From: Gloeocapsopsis dulcis
Lineage (GTDB): Bacteria > Cyanobacteriota > Cyanobacteriia > Cyanobacteriales > Chroococcidiopsidaceae
DNA length: 64,000 nucleotides
NCBI RefSeq assembly: GCF_032163395.1
Contig: NZ_CP119968.1
Location: 2,444,001 to 2,508,000, forward strand
Direction: 5' to 3'
The notes under the pieces are model-generated. The model was not told the origin of the DNA and searched no databases. It saw only the letters and a list, made by a program, of their open reading frames with translations. Position numbers and translations under genes: made by a program. How positions within the stretch are numbered: the stretch's first letter is position 1; every line of letters starts with the position of its first letter. This document shows, one piece after another, positions 53,054-62,250 of this stretch.

Positions 53054-53758
53054 ATATCACGTTTCAAGTTGGGGCAATCCGATTGGGGTTGCCATAAACT
53101 GTTTTAGAGAGCAATAATCTACAGTTTCTCTATCGAGATAAATTATATTGATTGTGGAATTCTGCTAAAATCCCTGCAATCAAGAAAAGAATTGTCAATG
53201 GCTAATTGTTCATAAGATCTGCTTTGAAAATAGAAGACTTGTTTGTTGCTATTAACCATTAGCTATTAGCGAGTTATTAAATTCATGAATCATTTATTGG
53301 TGTTAACACTTTAGTAGTCAAGATGTTGAACATATCATTAGACTTCTTACAGAAGAAGATTAAAAGGTAATTTAATTGCTTACTTCATCTGCACAAAAGT
53401 ACCTTCTCAAGAGATTAATTGATGACTTTAGTAACTATAAAAAAAATCAACAACTATTAACAAAGTAAAACCTATTAAGTAATTCTTTGTAAATAGCTGG
53501 CAATATTTATCAGTGCAGTGTTTATGTAAATCAATCTATAAAGCGAGTTGATGTTGACTCGGATTCAATAAATTCTTTTTTTAGCTATTCAATAATAATC
53601 ACTCACTTTGTATCTGCAAATACAACATAATAGTCTCCACAAGGTTAAAAACTTTTCAAGTACTTGCGTTGGTGGCACCTTTAAAGTGTAAACTTGCTGC
53701 AAACGCCTAACTTATACATGAAGCAGATGCCTAGATTGCGTTTGTGGGGACGGGTGCT
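53054..53758. other. Intergenic region with relic of the HAD gene
   Basis: About 700 bp without an intact gene. At 53418-53535 it carries the second imperfect copy of the HAD gene's 3' end and downstream spacer. The preceding 100 bp contain further short blocks similar to the middle of that gene, with deletions. The last 220 bp are plain AT-rich DNA upstream of the GltS-like gene. Confidence 0.6.
53418..53535 (+). repeat. Imperfect direct repeat, copy 2 (HAD gene relic)
   Basis: This is the partner of 49972-50090, with small indels that break the reading frame (for example KKNQQLLTK then stop in place of the HAD C-terminus). It is all that remains recognisable of a second HAD gene copy or of one side of a larger duplication. 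Confidence 0.72.
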
Positions 53759-55195
53759 ATGTTTCAACTTATCGATGTTTTTTTTGCCTTTATTATAATC
53801 GCCCTATTAGTCTTAGTCGGTAGATTTGTTCGACAGCGAATCAAATTCCTGCGAGATCTCTATCTACCAAGTTCGATTATTTCAGGAGTTATTGCCTTAC
53901 TTTTAGGTCCACAGGCTTTGGGTGCGATCGCAGCAGCAATTGCAGGAACAGAGGCTCCACTCGCCCAAGGTTTATTTCCAGAAACTATCCGTAACGTTTG
54001 GTCACAATCTCCCAGTGTTTTTATTAATGTAGTTTTCGCAACACTTTTTATTGGAGAATCGATTCCAAGTCCGCGAGATATTTGGCGTAAAGCCTCACCG
54101 CAAGTTGCCTTTGGACAAACGCTTGCTTGGGGACAATACGTAGTAGGACTTTTGCTTGCTATTTTGATACTAACTCCTGTCTTCGGCATGAGTCCGATCG
54201 CCGCATCATTAATTGAAGTTGGCTTTGAAGGTGGACACGGAACCGCAGCAGGCATGGCAGAAACTTTCAATAATTTAGGATTTACGGTTGGTCCTGATTT
54301 AGCATTGGGTTTAGCTACCGTGGGAATTGTTTCCGGTATTGTCGCTGGTACAATGCTTGCAGATTGGGCGAGAAAAACAGGACGGATTCAAGTTGTCCGT
54401 AGTGAAGATCCCGAAGCTGGAAGTTTTGATTCCCACGATCGCACAAGTGAAGATCAGATAATTCGCGTTGCCCGCGCCAGATTGATGCGGGATTTACTGA
54501 TCGACCCTTTATCTTTAAACTTAAGTTTTGTAGGATTGGCGATCGCAATTGGTTGGTTGATTTTACAAGCACTGATTTACCTTGAATCAATCACTTGGGG
54601 ACGTGCAGGAGTTGAATTATTTGCTTACGTACCTTTATTTCCGATTGCACTTATTGGTGGATTAATTGTGCAATTAATATTAGAACGCACAGGGCGCAGT
54701 TACCTCATCAGTCGTCCGTTAATCGAGCGGATTGGTGGAGTCGCACTAGATGTCACAATTGTAACCGCACTTGCTTCAATTTCCCTAGCCGTTTTGGGTA
54801 GCAATATAGGTCCTTTCCTGATTCTAGCTGTTGCTGGTATTGCGTGGAACATCCTAGCCTTTGTTTACCTTGGACCGCGTATTCTACCTACATTTTGGTT
54901 TGAACGTGGTATTGGAGATTTGGGACAATCAATGGGCGTCACTGCAACGGGCTTAGTTTTACTACGCATGGTTGATCCCGACAATCGTTCCGGTGCTTTT
55001 GAAAGTTTTGCTTACAAGCAGCTATTATTTGAACCAATCGTTGGTGGAGGCTTGTTTACTGCGGCTGCACCACTATTAATTGCACAGTTTGGTCCCGTTC
55101 CAGTGCTACTGCTAACAACTGGTATCTTAGCGTTTTGGCTTGTTTTTGGTATGTATAACTTCAAAAAGATTACGAAAAGTAGTCAAGTTGTTTAA
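53759..55195 (+). CDS. GltS-like sodium/glutamate symporter family protein
   Basis: This 478-residue membrane protein has about twelve hydrophobic segments and two related halves. Family features are the N-terminal KFLRDLYLPSSIISGVIALLLGPQ, EVGFEGGHGTAAGM near 160 and the C-terminal GIGDLGQSMGVTATGLVLLRMVDP near 390. The repeated Gly-rich motifs form the substrate and Na+ sites in GltS. A charged cytoplasmic loop (about 210-240) separates the halves. ATG at 53759 is preferred to a GTG five codons earlier. The sequence is more divergent and longer than enterobacterial GltS (about 400 residues), so the substrate may differ. Confidence 0.78.
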   Translation: MFQLIDVFFAFIIIALLVLVGRFVRQRIKFLRDLYLPSSIISGVIALLLGPQALGAIAAAIAGTEAPLAQGLFPETIRNVWSQSPSVFINVVFATLFIGESIPSPRDIWRKASPQVAFGQTLAWGQYVVGLLLAILILTPVFGMSPIAASLIEVGFEGGHGTAAGMAETFNNLGFTVGPDLALGLATVGIVSGIVAGTMLADWARKTGRIQVVRSEDPEAGSFDSHDRTSEDQIIRVARARLMRDLLIDPLSLNLSFVGLAIAIGWLILQALIYLESITWGRAGVELFAYVPLFPIALIGGLIVQLILERTGRSYLISRPLIERIGGVALDVTIVTALASISLAVLGSNIGPFLILAVAGIAWNILAFVYLGPRILPTFWFERGIGDLGQSMGVTATGLVLLRMVDPDNRSGAFESFAYKQLLFEPIVGGGLFTAAAPLLIAQFGPVPVLLLTTGILAFWLVFGMYNFKKITKSSQVV

Positions 55196-55197
55196 AA

Positions 55198-55225
55198 GTT
55201 TTGAGTTTTGAGTTTTAAGTTTTGG
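55198..55225. repeat. Tandem TTTTGAG heptamers with facing inverted partner
   Basis: Copies of GTTTTGA lie just after the GltS-like stop. The complement CTCAAAAC occurs at about 55250-55257, so the transcript could fold into a hairpin between the two convergent genes and act as a bidirectional terminator. Confidence 0.45.
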
Positions 55226-55278
55226 ATTATGAGTTAACCCTATCACTACTCAAAACCCAACATTCATAACTTTGCAGA

Positions 55279-57039
55279 TCATACTCGTACTAAATAAGGA
55301 GAATTAATGGGCTGAGCTTGATCTGCATCAACTAAAGCTTGATAGACAAATGCCGCAACCTCAGCGCGAGTGGCATTACGATTTGGATTGAGTTGTCTTG
55401 CTGTCGGATAGTTAACAACCATCCGCCTTTGAGTAGCTGCTGCAACTTTGTTAGTCGCATAATTAGGAATTTGTGCCGCATCTTGGTAAAAAGACAGTAC
55501 ATTAGTATTATTACTGCTGAGATTTAAGCCACTTGCTAGCGCCACAACAACTTGAACTCTAGGAATTTGTTGACTAGGCTGAAAAATTCTGCCAGGATAA
55601 CCCACAAGAAAGCCTCTTCTTACAGCAGTTTGAATTGCGCTGTAACCCCAAAAACTTTTAGGAATATCAACAAATTCTATACTAGGGTTGTTTTGCGGTG
55701 CTTTGGGAAAAGCTTTTGTGGCAATTGCTGCAAACTCAGCGCGAGTAACAGGTGCATTAGGTTTAAACGTGCCGTCTGGAAATCCACTAATGATGTTTTT
55801 ATCGGCTAAGGCTTGAATGTAAGCTTGCGCCCAATGCCCTTGAATATCAGGAAACGTTGTAGGGCTGGGTAATCCAGGTTGAGATGGGCGTGCAGGAGCA
55901 AGTGCAATCGCACTTGCTAAAGATTGCCATGCTGGTTTAGGTTTAAATTGCGCATCAAAAGGTAAAGGACGCAACCTTCCACCGTCTTCACGGGGTTTTT
56001 TACTTGCTAGCCACGTATAGCGATCGCTGATTCCCCAAGTCATTATTGTTGTGACTGCTGGTTCGTCAAGCACAACCGCAAGAAAATCTGCATAGATTTT
56101 AGCAACCGCGCGATCGCGAACAGCAGCATCTCTGGGTAACTGCTGATCGTTCACGTCGAGTTCTGTAATCATAATTTGTAAACCTAGATCCGCAACATTG
56201 CGCAGAAACCTGCGTATTTGCGTAAATTTGACACTATCAGGATGACCGAATAAATGTCCTTGAATTCCTAAAGCTTGAATTGGGGTTCCTCTGGACTTCA
56301 AACGTTCTAATAATCTTAGTACAGCAGTACGCTTGGTCTCAGCTTGCGGAGTGTCATGCTCGATGCCAAAATCGTTATACGTCAGCAAAGCCCGTGGATC
56401 AGCTGCAGCTGCAGCACGAAACGCAATATCAATATACTCTGGTCCTAAGAACCTTAACCAAGGCGTACTACGCAATTTATCTGCACGTTGCACTTGTGGC
56501 TCAATAGCTTCATTCACTACATCCCAAGAGTGCATTTGTCCAGCATAATGCCCAGCAACGCGAGAGATATGTGCTGTAAGATATTTTTCAGCGTTTTGTT
56601 TATTCACTGTGCTAGCAAACCAATTGGGTAAACCCTGATGCCATACCAAAGTATGTCCGCGAAATAACATTCCGTGCGATCGGGCAAACTGCGCCATCCA
56701 ATCTGCACGCGTGAAATTAAATTGGTCGGAACCTGGGCGAAGCACATCCCATTTGAGTTCAAGGGCAGGTGCTAAAATAGCACACTGTTGAGCAACAAGA
56801 TTGGCATACGCTTGATCTGAGGAGAGAGTGTTGTAGTTTACTGCTGCACCAAAAAGTAATCCTTTTGTTCTTGCTGAGGAGCGTAAAGCTATTGCTTCTG
56901 CTGCTAAAGCACTACTTGGTGTTATGGCTGGTACGAGCATATTTAAGTGTCTTAGTTGAGATGCTGTTGTAAAGGTTCCCATACCTGTCAACGCACCTAA
57001 GCCCATTAAGAAATGACGTCGTTTCAGTAGCGTATGCAT
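55279..57039 (-). CDS. Endo-1,4-beta-xylanase (GH10) with SLH anchor
   Basis: This 586-residue protein has a twin-arginine-type signal (KRRHFLMGLGAL near residue 6). A GH10 catalytic domain (about 45-370) follows, with acid/base Glu in WDVVNEAIEP near 175 and nucleophile Glu in IMITELDVND near 291. Three SLH domains (about 390-570) are closely similar to those of the SLH-barrel protein at 15577. The enzyme should cut xylan-like beta-1,4 chains and be held at the peptidoglycan/outer-membrane interface. All catalytic residues are present. The gene is convergent with the GltS-like gene. A surface-anchored xylanase in a phototroph suggests use or remodelling of plant or sheath polysaccharide. Confidence 0.9.
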   Translation of the reverse strand: MHTLLKRRHFLMGLGALTGMGTFTTASQLRHLNMLVPAITPSSALAAEAIALRSSARTKGLLFGAAVNYNTLSSDQAYANLVAQQCAILAPALELKWDVLRPGSDQFNFTRADWMAQFARSHGMLFRGHTLVWHQGLPNWFASTVNKQNAEKYLTAHISRVAGHYAGQMHSWDVVNEAIEPQVQRADKLRSTPWLRFLGPEYIDIAFRAAAAADPRALLTYNDFGIEHDTPQAETKRTAVLRLLERLKSRGTPIQALGIQGHLFGHPDSVKFTQIRRFLRNVADLGLQIMITELDVNDQQLPRDAAVRDRAVAKIYADFLAVVLDEPAVTTIMTWGISDRYTWLASKKPREDGGRLRPLPFDAQFKPKPAWQSLASAIALAPARPSQPGLPSPTTFPDIQGHWAQAYIQALADKNIISGFPDGTFKPNAPVTRAEFAAIATKAFPKAPQNNPSIEFVDIPKSFWGYSAIQTAVRRGFLVGYPGRIFQPSQQIPRVQVVVALASGLNLSSNNTNVLSFYQDAAQIPNYATNKVAAATQRRMVVNYPTARQLNPNRNATRAEVAAFVYQALVDADQAQPINSPYLVRV

Positions 57040-57251
57040 AAAAATGACGATAGATTAATTGATGACACTAGCTAAAGTCCACAGTGTCTGATTAAATCCC
57101 CTATACTTTGACTAAGTAATACTGCTATAGTTTCCTTACTAGAGCTAAATATTAATAATCCATAACTTTGAATAATATCTCATAAGTTGGTTGTGGATCA
57201 AACAAGTAAGCAATGAGATAGGAGTAGGCGGTTCTACATTCCTACGGTTAT

Positions 57252-57986
57252 ATGAATTTCCTGACAGCACTGCTTGCAGTCGGACTTGCTTTTGTACACA
57301 TCTTTGCCGGAAAGTTACGTTTTCTTGATACTATCCCCCGCAGCCGCTGGTTATCAATGGCTGGAGGTGTTTCTGTTGCTTATGTGTTCGTGCATTTGTT
57401 ACCTGAACTCAGTGAAAGACAACGTGCATTTGAGCAAAATCACAACGGTATTCTTGCCTACTTGGAGAATCATGTTTATTTAGTTGCGCTGATTGGTTTG
57501 GCTGCTTTTTATGGCTTAGAGCGAGCTGCAAATATGTCACGTCGTAGTAGTCGCCAAGCCGGCAAGAAAGATACAACTAGTTTGCCTATTTTTTGGATTC
57601 ATATCATCTCTTTTTCTCTCTACAACGCACTCATTGGCTATTTGTTAGTGCATCGGCAAGAACCAGGAGCTACAAATGTATTATTATTTGCTTTTGCGAT
57701 GGCACTACATTTTATTGTTAACGACCACGGTTTACGAGAAAACCACAAGCGTGACTATGACAAGCGAGGACGCTGGATACTGGCGATCGCTATTGTTTTT
57801 GGATTCTTAATCGGGCAAGCTATGGAAATTCAGGATATTGCAGTAGGTGGACTCTTTGCTTTTGTTGCTGGTGGAGTCATTCTTAACGTACTCAAAGAAG
57901 AATTACCAGAAGACCGCGAGAGTCGCTTTTGGGCATTTGCGCTTGGTGCTGCTGGATATGCTCTCGTATTACTTATTGCAGATTAA
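57252..57986 (+). CDS. ZIP-like membrane protein
   Basis: This 244-residue protein has seven to eight hydrophobic segments. HLLPELSE near residue 48, ALHFIVNDHGLRE near 160 and the late IQDIAVGGLFAFVAGGVILNVLKEELPE block echo the His/Glu metal-site motifs of ZIP zinc transporters, but the usual HxxxE pair is not exact. It could be a divergent ZIP-family transporter or a related protein of different function. It seems monocistronic. No signal peptide other than the first membrane segment. Confidence 0.6.
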   Translation: MNFLTALLAVGLAFVHIFAGKLRFLDTIPRSRWLSMAGGVSVAYVFVHLLPELSERQRAFEQNHNGILAYLENHVYLVALIGLAAFYGLERAANMSRRSSRQAGKKDTTSLPIFWIHIISFSLYNALIGYLLVHRQEPGATNVLLFAFAMALHFIVNDHGLRENHKRDYDKRGRWILAIAIVFGFLIGQAMEIQDIAVGGLFAFVAGGVILNVLKEELPEDRESRFWAFALGAAGYALVLLIAD

Positions 57987-58188
57987 CAAAACTATGCTTT
58001 TGCTCTAGGATACCAAAAGCTGTTGTCATCCAAAATCGAACAAGGTAATGGCTAATACTTACTATCCGCTGCATCTGCTTGTATTCTGCAATGAGAAACT
58101 ATCTATTACCAGCACATATCATTAAATTTTTCCAGCCTAAGCCTAACTACTAAATTCTGAAGTTATATCCCGTGCTAAGGAGATATCT

Positions 58189-59199
58189 GTGAACATCAAA
58201 GTTGCTACAAGTTTATTGAAAGAGACCATTGCCGAATGGAACAAAGATAAAGTGGCTCGCATTGCAGCAGCATTAGCTTATTACACAATATTTTCCTTAG
58301 CACCATTGCTAATTATTGTCATTGCGATCACTGGTTCTGTTTTTGGAGAAGACGCTGCTAGAAATGAAATTGTTGCCCAAATTGAAGGTTTAGTGGGTAG
58401 AGACGGCGCTGAGTTTATCCAAACAGCAATTGAAAACGCTAGTCAACCTGCTGAAGGAACTTTTGCTTCAGTTATTAGTATTGCTGTTTTACTTTTCGGT
58501 GCTACGGGTTTATTTGCTGAATTACAAGATGCACTTAACACAGTTTGGGAAGTTAAACCTAAACCTGAGCAAGGTTTGCTCAATGTCATTCGCAACCGCT
58601 TTTTATCGTTTGCCATGATTTTAGGCATTGGCTTTTTGTTACTAGTTTCTCTCGTACTCAGTGCAGGTTTAGCAGGAGTTGTCAACTTCTTTAGTAACTG
58701 GTTGCCTTTTCTTGGTCCATTTTTACAGTTGCTTTCATTTATTTTTGGTTTTCTTGTTACTACATTTCTATTTGCTGCAATTTACAAGATTTTACCAGAT
58801 GTAAAAATTACCTGGGGTGATGTTTGGATCGGTGCAATTATCACATCATTTTTATTTTCAATTGGTCGATTTTTACTCGGTCAATACTTAGGTAATAATA
58901 GTTTCGGTTCGATTTATGGTGCGGCTGGTTCGCTTGTTGTGGTGCTGGCGTGGGTTTTTTATGCTTCGCAAATTTTACTTTTGGGTGCGGAGTTTACTCA
59001 AGTTTATGCGAGGAGATTTGGTTCTGGAATCACCCCTGCTGAAAATGCTGTGCCCTTAACTCCCGAAGCTCATGCAGAACAAGGACTACAACCCAATGAT
59101 TCGGCTGAAACTAAGCGTCCTCGACGCAATCGCTCAAACTTCTTGAGTCGCATTTTTCGTGGTTCTAAACATAGGCGATCGCCACGTCGTAGAAATTGA
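58189..59199 (+). CDS. YihY/BrkB family membrane protein
   Basis: This 336-residue protein has six membrane segments and the family's conserved start (WNKDKVARIAAALAYYTIFSLAPLLII, about 18-44). LFGATGLFAELQDALNTVWEV is near 105 and SFGSIYGAAGSLVVVLAWVFYASQILLLGAEF near 240-270. The basic C-terminal tail (RPRRNRSNFLSRIF and on) is cytoplasmic. It starts at GTG 58189 with AAGGAG six bases upstream. The family was once annotated as ribonuclease BN, which is not supported; its role is unknown. A K+ channel gene follows by 35 bp. Confidence 0.87.
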   Translation: MNIKVATSLLKETIAEWNKDKVARIAAALAYYTIFSLAPLLIIVIAITGSVFGEDAARNEIVAQIEGLVGRDGAEFIQTAIENASQPAEGTFASVISIAVLLFGATGLFAELQDALNTVWEVKPKPEQGLLNVIRNRFLSFAMILGIGFLLLVSLVLSAGLAGVVNFFSNWLPFLGPFLQLLSFIFGFLVTTFLFAAIYKILPDVKITWGDVWIGAIITSFLFSIGRFLLGQYLGNNSFGSIYGAAGSLVVVLAWVFYASQILLLGAEFTQVYARRFGSGITPAENAVPLTPEAHAEQGLQPNDSAETKRPRRNRSNFLSRIFRGSKHRRSPRRRN

Positions 59200-59237
59200 T
59201 AAACAGAACAGATATAAGTAAGTAGGAGCGACTCGTG

Positions 59238-60119
59238 ATGCAGAAACGTCGTTCATCTCGGGTAGCCCAAATCGTCAAAAAAGATGGGCGCTTAAATATT
59301 GTCGGCATGGGTAAATGGTACTCTTACTGGCGCGATCCGTATTATTTGTTACTTACTGTTCCTTGGACTGGATTTTTGGCGATTGTTGCTTTAGGCTACA
59401 TCCTTGGCAATGCTTTCTTTGCTTTGGCGTACTTGGTAGGAGGAAATGGCATTGCTAATGCACGACCTGGTAACTTTTTTGATGCCTTCTTTTTCAGTAT
59501 TCAAACTATGGCATCGATTGGTTATGGAGCGATGTACCCGCAAACACTTTATGCAAATATCTTAGTTGCGATTGAGTCACTTCTGGGTTTAATTGGGTTA
59601 GCAATGGGCACTGGATTAGCTTTTGCTCGCTTGTCACAACCTACTGCGAGAGTCGTTTTTAGCCGTGTCGCGGTGATTACTTCTTATAATGGAGTACCTA
59701 CATTGATGTTTCGCACAGCTAACAAGCGCGGCAATCGAATTTTAGAAGCTGAACTGCGCGTGCGTCTAGCAAAAGATGAAGTTAATGCGGAAGGATATTT
59801 TATGCGACGAGTCTATGACTTACCACTAGTGCGCAGCCAGAACCCTAGTTTTGCCCTGTCTTGGACAGCGATGCACCCGATTGACGAATCTAGTCCTTTG
59901 TATGGATCTACACTTGAAACGCTTGCCCAAAAGGACGCTTCAATTATTATTACACTCATGGGCATTGATGAAACTGTTTCTCAAACAATCCATGCTCGTC
60001 ATGTCTATGTTGCCAGCGACGTATTGTGGAATATGAGATTTGTAGATATTATATTGCGCTCTGTAAATGGCGATCGCTATCTTGATTATTCCCGCTTTCA
60101 CGATGTCATGCCATCCTAA
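59238..60119 (+). CDS. Inward-rectifier potassium channel (KirBac type)
   Basis: This protein of about 293 residues has two membrane helices flanking a pore loop with selectivity filter TMASIGYGAM (about 95-104). A slide-helix region (YSYWRDPYYLLLTVPW) precedes the first helix. The cytoplasmic Kir beta-sandwich domain (about 135-293) has VVITSYNGVPTLMFRTANKRGN-like start and ILEAELRVRL. The filter reads SIGYG where many have TIGYG. It forms a K+ channel probably gated by lipid or pH. AGGAG lies nine bases before ATG 59238; a GTG one codon earlier is possible. It is close behind the BrkB gene and may be co-transcribed. Confidence 0.88.
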   Translation: MQKRRSSRVAQIVKKDGRLNIVGMGKWYSYWRDPYYLLLTVPWTGFLAIVALGYILGNAFFALAYLVGGNGIANARPGNFFDAFFFSIQTMASIGYGAMYPQTLYANILVAIESLLGLIGLAMGTGLAFARLSQPTARVVFSRVAVITSYNGVPTLMFRTANKRGNRILEAELRVRLAKDEVNAEGYFMRRVYDLPLVRSQNPSFALSWTAMHPIDESSPLYGSTLETLAQKDASIIITLMGIDETVSQTIHARHVYVASDVLWNMRFVDIILRSVNGDRYLDYSRFHDVMPS

Positions 60120-60337
60120 AGTTATCTTTTCGGGGCAAATTTTGAGTTGAGTGATCGCAACAATAACGCCAGACGAATTTGTACAGCATTATCAAAGCGC
60201 CGTGGATCGAGTCCAATCAGGGATGTAATTTTTTCTAGCTTTATATAAGTCAACAGTTAGTAATTTACTTCATCTTTCTTAAGATAGAATTTGTTGATTA
60301 GTGTAACGCAGATATTTTACAGCCGACATAATAAATA

Positions 60338-61894
60338 CTAAATGCTGAATGGCTCAATTTCCTGAGCAAACCAATCGCGCTGAAATCGTTCAGTAACAAA
60401 AGGCTGAACAACGAACTTGGCGGGGTTTCCTGCTTTGACATCAATCCGCAAGAATGAATACGGTCGTCGCTTGTGTAAACCATGACCGCTACGACCAATA
60501 TAAAGATGCGATCGCGCGACTTCGCGCTCAATATTCCCAAAAGTCTCCTTTAATTCTGTGCCTTCTTTACGCTGTCGCCGCAGGCTATAACCACTTCCAC
60601 CACAGATAATCCAATTAATATAAGAATCTGCATGTCCGGTATTACCTGTAGAAAGATGCTCCAAGCAATGTGCATGACCTGTTAGTACTAAATCGACAAG
60701 CGAACGTTGCGGTAGCCCCCCCAGTTCTTTAGCCACTTCATCAAGAACCCAACGCAGGTTACGACGTACTGCTAAGGTTTGTGCCTGATACCACTTTGAC
60801 GCTTCGGTAACATAGGGAGGATGATGTAAGTAAATGACTCTCCCCCGCACTTCTGGCGTATTCCACGATTCAATAAGTCTTTGTCGTAGCCATGTCAATT
60901 GTTCAAAATCTGTTACCGTAGATTCGTCTGCTGCTAATTGCTTATCGATGTCAAGTTTGACTTCCTCAATTTGCTCTAACTTGGCTTCTAAATCATCAAG
61001 TCTTTCAGCATCTTCTGGGGAATTAGAATTCAGCTTCGTTGCTTCCTCCATAATCTGCAACTTTTCTTGTTCTAATTCGTAGATGCGAGCTTCTAAAGTA
61101 CGTCGATATACTTCACCTTCTCCTGTCCTTGGTAACGGCGCGGGAGCATTAAAGGTATTTGAGTCCAATGCAAAAAAATCAATGCCACCACTGCGGAAAG
61201 TGTAATATCGGTAAGGCAGCCGAGTAAAGTTTCCTGGTTCGTAAAGCAAGCAGCGACCAGTACTTGTTGTAGCAGTGTAATGTTTGTCTAGATGGTGCTG
61301 CAATTCTTCATCAGAATCTATTGCTTTCAAGTAGTCTATAAATGCTTTGGCATAAGCTTTCCCTTGATAAGAACCATGCCACCCAACATCTAAATCTAAG
61401 CGCAGTTTTAAGGTGCGACGTATGGGCAAGGTGACGCCTCCCATCAAACCATAAATTAATGGCAAGTCGTAGTAGTCGTGATTGCCTAACACCGGCAGTA
61501 TGGGAGTTTTGAAGGTCATTTTGTCATAGGCAATTTTTTTTGGTTTTTCACCGCCAACAATAAATTCGTGATAAGGCTCAATAAAGTTTTTCGGGTAGTA
61601 TTCACTAGAGCCGACTAAATAAACGACATCGCCTGTATGCAAAACAAATTGACTGCGATCGCAATGCTCCAACATGCGTTCAGCTATCTGACGTTGCGGG
61701 TTGTGTTTTCGATGTTTTCCTGAACCACTATCACCAACAACCAAAAATGAAAATTCTGGGCTATCTTCTTCAGAGGCAAAAACAAACCGAGTTTGGTCAA
61801 TTTGTCTTTCCAAAATGAGTCGGTCTTGCCACCGTACCCGTTGCTTCATTTTCTCGATTTTGACGGATATCGGCGGATCGGACACAAATTCCAT
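60338..61894 (-). CDS. Calcineurin-like metallophosphoesterase
   Basis: This 518-residue protein has the metallophosphoesterase core motifs: VVGDSGSG near residue 52, HTGDVVYLVG near 83, LGNHDYYD near 135 and the late HHPPY near 350 and TGHAHCLEHL near 405. A long insertion (about 250-310) is predicted as coiled coil with many Glu, Leu and Lys. No signal peptide, so probably cytoplasmic. The metal ligands are complete. The substrate is unknown; the coiled-coil insertion may mediate oligomerisation. It stands alone on the minus strand. Confidence 0.82.
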   Translation of the reverse strand: MEFVSDPPISVKIEKMKQRVRWQDRLILERQIDQTRFVFASEEDSPEFSFLVVGDSGSGKHRKHNPQRQIAERMLEHCDRSQFVLHTGDVVYLVGSSEYYPKNFIEPYHEFIVGGEKPKKIAYDKMTFKTPILPVLGNHDYYDLPLIYGLMGGVTLPIRRTLKLRLDLDVGWHGSYQGKAYAKAFIDYLKAIDSDEELQHHLDKHYTATTSTGRCLLYEPGNFTRLPYRYYTFRSGGIDFFALDSNTFNAPAPLPRTGEGEVYRRTLEARIYELEQEKLQIMEEATKLNSNSPEDAERLDDLEAKLEQIEEVKLDIDKQLAADESTVTDFEQLTWLRQRLIESWNTPEVRGRVIYLHHPPYVTEASKWYQAQTLAVRRNLRWVLDEVAKELGGLPQRSLVDLVLTGHAHCLEHLSTGNTGHADSYINWIICGGSGYSLRRQRKEGTELKETFGNIEREVARSHLYIGRSGHGLHKRRPYSFLRIDVKAGNPAKFVVQPFVTERFQRDWFAQEIEPFSI

Positions 61895-62250
61895 AATATA
61901 TAGTATCTCTCTAGTTTACTTCGTTGATTTGGTCTTTTAGCTTTTTGGGCTATATGCAGAGGTTAGGAATAAAAAGTGAAGGGGAATGCTTCTAAGCTCT
62001 TAGGATGTCTTAATCTTTACTTCCATTGTTATAGGAATGATTATGATTAACTTATTTCTTTTGATTTTTTAACTTATATCCTGATTGATAAAGCTACTAC
62101 AACTTAAATTTACGTGGCACATATAGCTCAACAAAATTCTTGAACCAAGCATAGGTTACATTCAGACAATACTCTGCTATCTCTATCATGTTGCAGATTC
62201 TCGATGCAACTTATAAGTCAAGCGATCGCCTACTAGATGCAATGACCGAT
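61895..62250. other. Intergenic region between metallophosphoesterase and lipid-kinase genes
   Basis: This 356-bp stretch has a HIP1-like GCGATCGC near 62221 and is otherwise AT-rich. No open frame of note, RNA gene or terminator was recognised. It probably contains the promoter of the metallophosphoesterase gene. Confidence 0.5.
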
